Shown: piece by piece, positions 8,267 through 15,344 of the stretch | Numbering within the stretch: the first letter of the stretch is position 1 | How the letters are laid out: every line of letters starts with the position of its first letter | NCBI GenBank assembly: GCA_046485045.1 | Contig: JAWOHT010000104.1 | Span: 1-36,223, forward strand | Direction: 5' to 3' | Length of the DNA: 36,223 nucleotides | Origin: JAFGPL01 sp046485045 | GTDB lineage: Bacteria > Bacteroidota > Bacteroidia > Bacteroidales > UBA10428 | Position numbers and translations under genes: made by a program | The notes under the pieces: model-generated | What the model saw: only the letters and a program-made list of their open reading frames with translations | Databases searched by the model: none | What the model was told of the DNA's origin: nothing

Positions 8267-10651
8267 TTAGTTATTTAACGACTGCAAATAGTGTTCCAAA
8301 GATGTTATTTCGGGATATAATACCTGTCTTGGTTTGCTGCCATCGGGCGGGCCGACAATTCCGGCGGCTTCAAGCTGGTCCATAATTTTGCCGGCACGGT
8401 TATAACCGACAGAGAATTTTCGCTGCAGAAGCGAAGTGGAGCCGCTTTGGTGTATAACAACAAGCCTCGCGGCATCATCGAACATGGGGTCTCTCTTCGA
8501 AAGATCCACATCAAGCATATCCGAATCACCGTCGGCTGTAAACTCAGGCAAATAAAATGGTGTAACAAACCCCTTTTGTACATTAATGTATTCAGTTACC
8601 TTTTCAATTTCAGGAATATCAATAAATGCACACTGCAATCGTATCATATCGCTTCCGGGGGCAAGCAACATATCGCCCCTGCCGACTAACTGATTGGCCC
8701 CGGGGCTGTCAAGAATAGTCCTTGAGTCTATCATAGAGGTAACCCTAAAGGCGATGCGTGCCGGGAAATTGGCCTTGATAGACCCTGTTATAATGTTGGT
8801 GGTAGGCCGCTGGGTTGCAATTATTAAGTGTATCCCGATAGCCCTTGCAACCTGTGCCAGACGTGCCAGCGGGGTCTCAACTTCCCTGCCTGCCGTCATG
8901 ATTAAGTCGGCAAACTCATCTATTATCACCACGATATAAGGCAGGTACCGGTGTCCTTTTTCCGGGTTCAACCTTCTTTTAATAAACTTGTGGTTATATT
9001 CTTTTATGTTACGAACCTGGGCCGATTTAAGCAGCATGTAGCGCTGGTCCATCTCTATGGTAAGCGAATTGAGCGTGTAGATTACTTTTTGCGTATCGGT
9101 GATAATGGGTTCTTCGGCATCGGGTATCTTGGCAAGAAAGTGTTTCTCGAGTTTCGAATAAAGTGTAAGCTCCACTTTTTTCGGGTCTACCAGTACAAAC
9201 TTCAGTTCAGAAGGGTGTTTTTTGTATAACAGCGAGGTTATGATAGCATTTAACCCCACAGATTTTCCCTGTCCGGTGGCGCCTGCAATCAACAAATGGG
9301 GCATTTTCGCCAGGTCGAAAACATAGGTTTCGTTCGAGATTGTTTTGCCAATGGCGACAGCGAGTTCGTACTCCGACTCCTGAAATTTGCGTGAGCTGAG
9401 AATAGAACGCATAGATACAATCTCGGGCTTCTGGTTGGGGACTTCAATACCTATCGTACCCTTGCCGGGTATAGGGGCAATTATTCTTATGCCTAATGCA
9501 GCGAGGCTTAGTGCAATATCGTCTTCCAGGTTTTTTATCCGTGCAATCCTTACCCCCGGGGCAGGCACTATTTCATACAACGTTACTGTTGGGCCAATGG
9601 TTGCTTTGATTTTGTCGATCTGAATTTTATAGTGCGCCAGGGTTTCAACAATCTTGTTTTTATTGCTTATTAATTCCTCATTTGTAACCGAAGAGTTGCC
9701 TTCATCATGTTTTTCGAGAAGATCGAGAGTCGGCAGCTTGTAAGATGATAATTCAAGGGTAGGGTTGTAATCCTCAAGTTCGATTTTTTCGGCTACGATT
9801 TCGGGATCATTCTCACCAATGGTGTTTGTCTCCAGTTCAAATTCCTCTTCTTCATGCTCAATTACAGCTTCCTTTTCTTGGCCACTTAAAGGATTTTTAA
9901 TATCCAGTTCGGGTTGCGGAAATTCGGTTTCAAATACGAGGTCGTCATCAGGTTCGCTTAATACTGCTTTTTTTTCCGGGTGAATATCGTGCCTGTTCGA
10001 AGGTGTACCAGGCTCATTAGCAATAGGAGTGTGATGTTTTAACTTTAATATTCCGGCAACCTGTTTTTTAAACCATTCAAGGGCCTGATTATTGGTAAAT
10101 ATAATAATTGCGAAAAGTGACACTAAAAGAAAGAAAGCATTTCCGGCCTTGCCCATGAATGCATTCAGCCATTGTGCGGCATATAGCCCGTGCCTTCCTC
10201 CCGGCCCGCTGCCTAAGATATTGTGAAAACCACCAAAAACATATCCAAGCAAAACAGAGAGGTAAATAGAAATTACAAGGGTGGCTAAGATCTTTCGATA
10301 CAGGTATTCGATTTTTACATTAAGCAGCCTGAAACCTATAAACATAATGATAAAAGGAATAGTAAACGATGCCAGGCCAAAACCCCGGTTTATAAGTAAA
10401 TCGGCAAGGTAGGCGCCTGCTTTGCCCGACCAGTTTTCTACCCTGATTTCAGAAGATGAGAAAACATGGTCGTTGAGAAAACTCTGGTCTGTTTTCCATG
10501 TAAAGATATACGATACCATGCCAATGATAAGGTAAAGGGCGAACATCGAGATTAAAATACCAAGAAGTATTCGAAACCTCCTGTCTTTGCTTAGCGATTT
10601 AACTTTTTTCGATTTGTCTGGTTTCTTTTTTTCTGTGTCTTTTTTAGCCAT
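8267..10651 (-). CDS. ftsK: DNA translocase FtsK
   Basis: A 794-residue septum-located DNA pump of the FtsK/SpoIIIE family that clears chromosome ends during division. Four membrane helices lie at about 27-50, 94-111, 120-141 and 168-186. An acidic linker runs from about 200 to 330 and the motor covers about 330-700. Walker A GATGQGKS is at 457-464 and Walker B VVIIDEF at 574-580. The C-terminal gamma winged helix that reads KOPS-like sequences is about 722-785 (FDDAARLVVIHQSGSTSLLQ). The linker is short compared with E. coli FtsK (1,329 residues), giving the compact form usual in Bacteroidota. The first gene of the ftsK-lolA unit. A CAAAATTA at 10670-10677 may be its -7 element on the minus strand; no -33 partner is seen. 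Confidence 0.95.
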   Translation of the reverse strand: MAKKDTEKKKPDKSKKVKSLSKDRRFRILLGILISMFALYLIIGMVSYIFTWKTDQSFLNDHVFSSSEIRVENWSGKAGAYLADLLINRGFGLASFTIPFIIMFIGFRLLNVKIEYLYRKILATLVISIYLSVLLGYVFGGFHNILGSGPGGRHGLYAAQWLNAFMGKAGNAFFLLVSLFAIIIFTNNQALEWFKKQVAGILKLKHHTPIANEPGTPSNRHDIHPEKKAVLSEPDDDLVFETEFPQPELDIKNPLSGQEKEAVIEHEEEEFELETNTIGENDPEIVAEKIELEDYNPTLELSSYKLPTLDLLEKHDEGNSSVTNEELISNKNKIVETLAHYKIQIDKIKATIGPTVTLYEIVPAPGVRIARIKNLEDDIALSLAALGIRIIAPIPGKGTIGIEVPNQKPEIVSMRSILSSRKFQESEYELAVAIGKTISNETYVFDLAKMPHLLIAGATGQGKSVGLNAIITSLLYKKHPSELKFVLVDPKKVELTLYSKLEKHFLAKIPDAEEPIITDTQKVIYTLNSLTIEMDQRYMLLKSAQVRNIKEYNHKFIKRRLNPEKGHRYLPYIVVIIDEFADLIMTAGREVETPLARLAQVARAIGIHLIIATQRPTTNIITGSIKANFPARIAFRVTSMIDSRTILDSPGANQLVGRGDMLLAPGSDMIRLQCAFIDIPEIEKVTEYINVQKGFVTPFYLPEFTADGDSDMLDVDLSKRDPMFDDAARLVVIHQSGSTSLLQRKFSVGYNRAGKIMDQLEAAGIVGPPDGSKPRQVLYPEITSLEHYLQSLNN

Positions 10652-10735
10652 TAATCATGAAAATTTGCCCAAAATTAAACAAGAGTTTTAGTAAAAACTT
10701 AAAAAAACCTGTTTTATTATGAACATTCATCTGGC

Positions 10736-10834
10736 ATGGGCAGACCGGCAGATATTTACGATTTTTTGAACTGGGCAGAAAGAACAGAAAAATGGCAGGC
10801 ACGGGAGAAAGGTTTTAGGGCTTTTGTTGCCTGA
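10736..10834 (+). CDS. possible 32-residue small ORF
   Basis: In the 199-base gap upstream of ftsK an ATG frame encodes 32 residues (MGRPADIYDFLNWAERTEKW, then about a dozen more) with protein-like composition. No good ribosome-binding site or promoter is visible, and a second short ATG frame (10720) overlaps it. It may be a gene remnant or chance. Listed only because the composition is unlike random AT-rich intergenic DNA. Confidence 0.15.
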   Translation: MGRPADIYDFLNWAERTEKWQAREKGFRAFVA

Positions 10835-10850
10835 TAAAATGCCGGATGTA

Positions 10851-11531
10851 CTATTCCATTAACTTGTTAATGATATGGGCCATCTGATCGCGGCTAACCT
10901 CGTTGCTGTTCTTTGGTAAAACAGGTTTTTCAACGGTGTCTTCTACCGAATTATCAAAGTTTTCGGCTGTAAACCTCATCTTTAAGCCTGCAAGAGACAA
11001 CTGAAATTCCATCAGCACACCGTCTATTTTTCTGTACGGATTAGTAATATTCGGATCGATAAGATTTATATCATTTGTATAATAAACATCGAATTTTTCA
11101 TTGGTTTTGTTCAGTGTGACAATGGCTTTTTGGCAGTTTAAACCGGCAATTGTCTTTGTTTCACCGGTATATGTAATGTCCATGCCTTCCATACTTTCGA
11201 AACAGCACATTTCATCACCCCGTTTACCATAATAGATATAACTTTTATTGAGGATTTCAAGCAGGGTAGAGCATTTTTTATGCTTAAAATAGGTAATGTT
11301 ATTTAACCTGAAGATGCCCATGAATCCTTCAATTACATTGGTAGAATAATCCTGGTTGAATTCCAGTTTCATTTTTTTCGGAAGCATATTGGGTGAAATA
11401 GATGCAAGGTTGTTTTCGAGATAAGTGATTTTATAATCAATCCTTCCACTATTAAAAACTCCCTCGTTTTTTTGTTTTGTACACCCTGTTATCAATAAAA
11501 CCAAAGCAAAAAGAATACCGGTATTTCTCAT
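10851..11531 (-). CDS. predicted lipoprotein, DUF4412/GLPGLI-like
   Basis: A 226-residue predicted lipoprotein: hydrophobic residues 5-14 followed by the lipobox ITGC (Cys17). The mature part is strand-rich. ETKTIAGLNCQKAIVTLN followed by FDVYYTNDI and GVLMEFQLSLAGLKMRFTAE resembles the DUF4412/GLPGLI type of Bacteroidota envelope protein, in which a 'tkkIaGyxCkkA' segment precedes a 'vwYT' strand. The function of that family is not known. Cysteines occur at 17 and in CCFE and NCQK, so disulphides are possible. The gene is transcribed alone, divergent from the carbamoyltransferase gene. CAAACCTA at 11575-11582 could be its -7 element, with a possible TTG 24 bases beyond, slightly outside the normal range. 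Confidence 0.65.
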   Translation of the reverse strand: MRNTGILFALVLLITGCTKQKNEGVFNSGRIDYKITYLENNLASISPNMLPKKMKLEFNQDYSTNVIEGFMGIFRLNNITYFKHKKCSTLLEILNKSYIYYGKRGDEMCCFESMEGMDITYTGETKTIAGLNCQKAIVTLNKTNEKFDVYYTNDINLIDPNITNPYRKIDGVLMEFQLSLAGLKMRFTAENFDNSVEDTVEKPVLPKNSNEVSRDQMAHIINKLME

Positions 11532-11640
11532 TTATCTCCCCCAATAATTTTGTTGCAAGGTATGGCTAAATTTTCAAACCTATAAATATTCCAATGTCAA
11601 TTTGACCAAGCGATCGTATTATCAATTTAATACTTTTATT

Positions 11641-11658
11641 CTTTACATCAATGTAAAG
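11641..11658. promoter_or_regulatory. palindrome, candidate operator
   Basis: Perfect eight-base arms CTTTACAT and ATGTAAAG separated by CA. It lies between the divergent lipoprotein gene (start 11531) and the carbamoyltransferase gene (start 11821), where a regulator could act on either. It does not match the E. coli ArgR box. The regulator is unknown. Confidence 0.4.
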
Positions 11659-11707
11659 TATCTATATTTTGTGCCGTTTAGGATGTTTCATATTTATGCA
11701 TTTCTAA

Positions 11708-11723
11708 TGTGATAAAAATCATT
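11708..11723. promoter_or_regulatory. CRP/FNR-like dyad upstream of the carbamoyltransferase gene
   Basis: TGTGATAAAAATCATT has imperfect twofold symmetry. The core GTGAT-AAAA-ATCAT matches eight of ten positions of the FNR consensus TTGAT-N4-ATCAA. It overlaps the proposed -33 TTG (11722-11724). An FNR/CRP-type site is a hypothesis from one sequence only. Confidence 0.25.
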
Positions 11724-11753
11724 GATATTGTCCCTGAGATATTATTAAATTTG
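11722..11753 (+). promoter_or_regulatory. Bacteroidota-type promoter for the carbamoyltransferase gene
   Basis: TTG at 11722-11724, 21-base spacer, TAAATTTG at 11746-11753. This fits the TTG-N17-23-TAnnTTTG pattern described for Flavobacterium and Bacteroides. Transcription would start near 11760, giving a leader of about 60 bases. Confidence 0.45.
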
Positions 11754-11820
11754 AAAAACATAAAAGATTGCTATTATCAGGCTGTTGATAAATATTAGAT
11801 ATTAATAAATATATATACAA

Positions 11821-12822
11821 ATGAATTTAAAAAATAGAAACTTCCTTAAGCTTCTGGATTTCAGTCCGGTAGAGATTAAGTATCTTCTTGACCTGTCTTT
11901 TGAGCTTAAAAAAGCAAAATATGCAGGCAATGAAAACCAATACCTGAAGGGAAAGAATATTGCACTTATCTTTGAAAAATCGTCTACCCGTACCAGGTGT
12001 TCATTCGAAGTAGCCGCATTTGATCAGGGGGCAAATATTACTTATCTTGGGCCGTCGGGTTCCCAAATCGGCGGAAAAGAATCAATGAAAGATACAGCAA
12101 GGGTGTTGGGCAGGCTCTATCATGCAATCGAATACAGGGGTTTTGGCCAGGAGATTGTTGAAGTGTTGGCAAAATATTCGGGTGTGCCTGTATGGAACGG
12201 GCTTACAGATGAGTTTCATCCCACCCAGGTACTTGCAGACCTTATGACCATGATGGAACACTCTGATAAACCGCTGAACAAAATAAAATTCTGCTATCTG
12301 GGCGATGCACGCAACAATATGGGGAATTCGCTTATGGCAGGTTGTGCCAAAATGGGCATAGATTTTCGCGCTGCAGCGCCGAAACAATGCCAGCCAAACC
12401 AGGAGCTTGTAAATGAGTGTATGCTTGTTGCAAATGAAACAGGGGCAAAGATAAAGTTAACTGAAGATATTGGTGAAGCTGTAAAAGATGTTGATTTTCT
12501 ATATACCGATGTATGGGTTTCAATGGGTGAGCCTGATTCGGTTTGGGAAGAAAGGGTTAACCTGTTAAAACCTTACCAGGTAAACAGTAAAGTATTGCAG
12601 ATGACCGGAAATGCCAATGTAAAATTTCTGCATTGCCTTCCGGCATTTCATAACCGCGAAACCAAGGTAGGCGAAGAGATATACCGTAAGTTCGGACTTG
12701 AATCAATGGAAGTTACAGATGAGGTTTTTGAATCACCGGCTTCCATTGTTTTTGATGAAGCAGAAAACAGGGTACATACTATTAAAGCCGTTATGGTTGC
12801 GACCTTAGGAAATAAAAACTGA
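11821..12822 (+). CDS. argF: ornithine carbamoyltransferase
   Basis: A 333-residue enzyme that joins carbamoyl phosphate and ornithine to citrulline (or runs in reverse in the arginine deiminase pathway). Carbamoyl-phosphate motif STRTR is at 55-59, HPTQ at 133-136, the ornithine-binding SMG at 234-236 after Asp230, and HCLP with catalytic Cys272 at 271-274. These are the canonical OTCase residues. Many Bacteroidota instead carry a transcarbamylase (ArgF') acting on N-succinyl- or N-acetylornithine that lacks this SMG pattern. The length and the segment IEYRGFGQEIVEVLAKYSGVP resemble ArgI/ArcB proteins. No other arginine gene is adjacent, so biosynthetic and catabolic roles cannot be separated; arcB is an alternative symbol. 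A promoter and two symmetric sites lie upstream and a terminator-like repeat follows. Confidence 0.93.
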   Translation: MNLKNRNFLKLLDFSPVEIKYLLDLSFELKKAKYAGNENQYLKGKNIALIFEKSSTRTRCSFEVAAFDQGANITYLGPSGSQIGGKESMKDTARVLGRLYHAIEYRGFGQEIVEVLAKYSGVPVWNGLTDEFHPTQVLADLMTMMEHSDKPLNKIKFCYLGDARNNMGNSLMAGCAKMGIDFRAAAPKQCQPNQELVNECMLVANETGAKIKLTEDIGEAVKDVDFLYTDVWVSMGEPDSVWEERVNLLKPYQVNSKVLQMTGNANVKFLHCLPAFHNRETKVGEEIYRKFGLESMEVTDEVFESPASIVFDEAENRVHTIKAVMVATLGNKN

Positions 12823-12840
12823 ATCTTGTACTTTAATTGT

Positions 12841-12886
12841 AATCTGGTATTTGGCTGCATTGGTCAGTTAAATACCAGATTTTGTA
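12841..12886 (+). terminator. terminator-like inverted repeat after the carbamoyltransferase gene
   Basis: Perfect 12-base arms AATCTGGTATTT (12841-12852) and AAATACCAGATT (12870-12881) with a 17-base loop, followed by TTGTATT. It begins 18 bases after the stop codon. The large loop and interrupted T-run make it less typical, but the perfect arms support a function. Confidence 0.55.
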
Positions 12887-13057
12887 TTCCTTAATACAAC
12901 TGCAATGATGATGAACTGCGCGGTTAAGCAGGTGAATCTACTTTTCAGCAATTGACTGTTCTTTTGTTTTTGGAAATTAGTTATAATTTATTTTACTAAA
13001 ATTGGTTTTCATTAAATAATTTATTAACTTGTATATCAGTTTCCTAAAATACAAAAC

Positions 13058-13324
13058 ATGACTATTTATGTAGGCAATATCAATTATTCGCTAGGCGAGG
13101 CTGATATTCAAAGAATTTTTGAGGTGATGGGCGTGGTGGAGACAGTAAAGCTTGTCATGGATAAAAAAACCGGAAAGTCAAAAGGTTACGGGTTTATCGA
13201 AATGCCCGACAAGAAAGAAGCCATGGAGGCCATAAAAATGCTTGATGGCAAAGAACTTGGAGGGAGGAACATGAGGGTGATGAAAGCCCATTCAACCAAA
13301 AGAGAGAAGGAGCCAGTTAGTTAA
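13058..13324 (+). CDS. RRM-type RNA-binding protein
   Basis: An 88-residue protein made of one RNA recognition motif. RNP2 is IYVGNI at 3-8 and RNP1 is KGYGFIEM at 42-49, with the aromatic residues needed for RNA stacking (Tyr4, Tyr44, Phe46). A short basic tail (STKREKE) follows. Such single-RRM proteins are abundant in Bacteroidota and cyanobacteria, where some are cold-induced; recent Bacteroides work links them to RNA control in general. The gene stands alone with a 235-base upstream region, the 3' two-thirds of which is AT-rich and could be a regulated leader, but I can point to no defined structure in it. Confidence 0.9.
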   Translation: MTIYVGNINYSLGEADIQRIFEVMGVVETVKLVMDKKTGKSKGYGFIEMPDKKEAMEAIKMLDGKELGGRNMRVMKAHSTKREKEPVS

Positions 13325-13387
13325 ATATTTGCAGTTGGTTATTTATAGTGGTATGCAGGGCAAAGCCCGGACATAGTGAATGCGCTA

Positions 13388-14083
13388 TTATTCCAAAACA
13401 GCAGTATTTATTCTTTCGTATTCCTGAAAATTTTGTGTTGCTTTGAAAACCGGCATCTCATTAAATCCCTTATCAAAGAATAAACAAGTCCCGCAACCAA
13501 GCTGCAGTGCATTTTGAGAGAGAATATTTTTCCTGTGGCCTTCTGAGTTCATCCATGATTTAACAAGCATATCGGCTACCATCAGGTAAGAGTTGGGCGG
13601 GATGAGTTCTCCGTCAGCGGTGTAGCTGAATTTACCCGGTCCCCTGGCACGGGCATTTTTATTGGGTTCATATTGCAGGCCAAAGGCAGTGGCTATATTT
13701 TCGGCAATATATGGATTGGATATGCCAGCCAGGGTTGCCCTGTCTGCAGGTGTTTTCTTTTTTTTGTTTTTTGGATTGATATGGTTGAAAAAATCTTTTT
13801 CACACATCTCTTTTGAATGCATTGATGCCATTTCTTCAAGCTTTTGGGAATAATCAAGCAGTTTAAGCTTTCGCTTTGCGCGTTGTTCATTGGTAGCAAA
13901 GAAAACAGCGGCATTCAGCCGGGAATAATCAGGGTTGTTGAAGTCTACTGCCTGATTGAAAAAACTATCTTGACGAAAATTTTTAACATTCAATTTGGAG
14001 TAATAATATACGGAGTCTGCTTTTTGGGCACAGAGGGTACCAAGTGATAAAAAGAAAGTAACCGTGAACAATATAGTTTTCAT
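13388..14083 (-). CDS. secreted CAP-domain (SCP/PR1) protein
   Basis: A 231-residue protein starting at the internal Met at 14083, because MKTILFTVTFFLSLGTLCAQ is a clean signal peptide; the ATG six codons upstream (14101) would put Cys and polar residues before it. The CAP domain covers about 55-220: His89 in MHSKEM, His101 in FFNHINP, Glu128 in YIAENIA, and His183 in WMNSEGHRKNIL. These four positions form the typical CAP cavity. A Cys pair (GCGTC, near 197-200) may form a disulphide. Bacterial CAP proteins are extracytoplasmic and mostly of unknown role; a few bind lipids or act on the wall. A charged stretch KNKKKKTPADR lies within the domain. Not obviously in an operon. Confidence 0.85.
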   Translation of the reverse strand: MKTILFTVTFFLSLGTLCAQKADSVYYYSKLNVKNFRQDSFFNQAVDFNNPDYSRLNAAVFFATNEQRAKRKLKLLDYSQKLEEMASMHSKEMCEKDFFNHINPKNKKKKTPADRATLAGISNPYIAENIATAFGLQYEPNKNARARGPGKFSYTADGELIPPNSYLMVADMLVKSWMNSEGHRKNILSQNALQLGCGTCLFFDKGFNEMPVFKATQNFQEYERINTAVLE

Positions 14084-14138
14084 ACAATATATTAAACACA
14101 ATTATTTTGCCAAAGTTTAAAAATGTTCATGAAAAAAA

Positions 14139-14645
14139 TTAAAAGATATTGCCCCATACCTCCTTAACGAAGTACACCGTAATAATTACCGCAGCCACAA
14201 TTTTCATAAATGTCCCCGTTAGAAAACCTATAAAAGAGCCGAAAGCTGCCTTCAGGGCTTTGTTTGAATCTTGCCCGGCAAATTTCTCGCCGATATAGGC
14301 TCCCAAAAATGGCCCTCCGAGAATGGTAAATAACCCGAATGGCCCGAATGCCGGAAGAAAAAATAACCCTGCGACAAGGCCTATCATACTGCCCCATGTT
14401 CCGGCTTTTGTGCCACCGAACTTTTTGGTTCCCCATACAGGCACAATAAAATCAACTAACTGGACAATAATGGCGAGTGCGCCAAGAAAGATAAATTCGT
14501 TGGTGGTAAAGTCGGCAAATTTTGTAAAGTGCACAATGATGATAGCGACAAAACCCAGGGGCGGGCCAGGTAAAACCGGCAGAATACATCCGAGGAAGCC
14601 CAGGATGAGTATAAGGACAGCTAAAATCAGCAAAAGTATATCCAT
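14139..14645 (-). CDS. DUF456 family membrane protein
   Basis: A 168-residue integral membrane protein with four to five hydrophobic helices (about 3-22, 28-40, 50-70, 84-118, 135-158). Gly- and Pro-rich loops such as ILPVLPGPPLGF near 21-32 and the segment GTKKFGGTKAGTWGSMIG identify the DUF456 family. Members are widespread, small and of unknown function; their repeated glycine-zipper character suggests a membrane-packing or channel-like structure, which is inference. It lies 37-55 bases from the CAP gene start on the same strand and could be co-transcribed with it. Confidence 0.85.
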   Translation of the reverse strand: MDILLLILAVLILILGFLGCILPVLPGPPLGFVAIIIVHFTKFADFTTNEFIFLGALAIIVQLVDFIVPVWGTKKFGGTKAGTWGSMIGLVAGLFFLPAFGPFGLFTILGGPFLGAYIGEKFAGQDSNKALKAAFGSFIGFLTGTFMKIVAAVIITVYFVKEVWGNIF

Positions 14646-14859
14646 TGTATATGGTTAAAAGGCGTTAACATTAATGCATGCATTTCTTAAAGGCCCCCAA
14701 ATACTCATCCCTAACCTAATCAGGGATCTTTTTATTTGAAATAATGATAAGCAGGAGATTTCTGTCTGCCCGACTGATTTACCCAGGCTGGCTGGCGCAG
14801 AAATTTAAGTTTAAAGGACTTTTAAGACACCCCTCATTGAATTATACTTTTAAAAAAGC

Positions 14860-15306
14860 TTAGATTGCATTGCTGATAAGGATAACAACCAGAAGACCGA
14901 GGATTGCATACAATTCAGGGAATACACCAAGGATCATTGTGTTGCCAAATACCTTATGTCCCGAACCAATGGCAGCGACACCATTTGCACAAACCTCTCC
15001 CTGTTTGATTCCCGAAAAAAGACCTGCAAGGCCCATGGCTATCCCGGCGCCGAACACTGCTGCTGCAATGGTCCAATCTATACCTGCAACAACCTTTGAA
15101 CTCATCACGAAGAATCCAACAAATCCATACAAACCCTGGGTACTGGGCAGGGCAGACAACACCATATAATTACCAAAAGATTCCGGAGCTTTTTTCATTG
15201 CCCCTATTGAAGCATTGCCGCTAATGGATACTCCGTAGATACTTCCAATACCAGCCAATCCGACCATTAAACCTAAACCGATATACGCTAATACAATTGG
15301 TTCCAT
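14860..15306 (-). CDS. atpK: V-type ATPase proteolipid (rotor ring) subunit K
   Basis: A 148-residue double-hairpin proteolipid with four membrane helices (about 5-27, 46-72, 78-100, 120-146), forming the ion-carrying rotor ring. The ion-binding carboxylate is Glu131 in helix 4. Leu53, Thr56, Gln57 and Gln102 occupy the same distances from Glu131 (78, 75, 74 and 29 residues) as Leu61, Thr64, Gln65 and Gln110 do from Glu139 in Enterococcus hirae NtpK, whose structure shows Na+ held by these groups. This predicts sodium coupling. It is the last gene of the V-ATPase operon, 38 bases after atpI. I see no strong terminator downstream; a six-base hairpin at 14707-14727 is weak. Confidence 0.93.
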   Translation of the reverse strand: MEPIVLAYIGLGLMVGLAGIGSIYGVSISGNASIGAMKKAPESFGNYMVLSALPSTQGLYGFVGFFVMSSKVVAGIDWTIAAAVFGAGIAMGLAGLFSGIKQGEVCANGVAAIGSGHKVFGNTMILGVFPELYAILGLLVVILISNAI

Positions 15307-15344
15307 AATTTTTCTGTTTATTAATTATTTAAATTTATATTCTT

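Noticed and set aside
10720..10770. Second ATG frame overlapping the 32-residue small ORF
   Set aside because: It is 16 codons, ends quickly and has no supporting signals.
14323..14658. Forward frame opposite the DUF456 gene
   Set aside because: Pro- and Arg-rich antisense of a membrane protein; the minus-strand frame has clean membrane helices.
14707..14736. ATCCCT/AGGGAT hairpin with T-rich tail as terminator of the V-ATPase operon
   Set aside because: The T-rich side faces the plus strand, whereas the operon is on the minus strand; the stem is only six bases.
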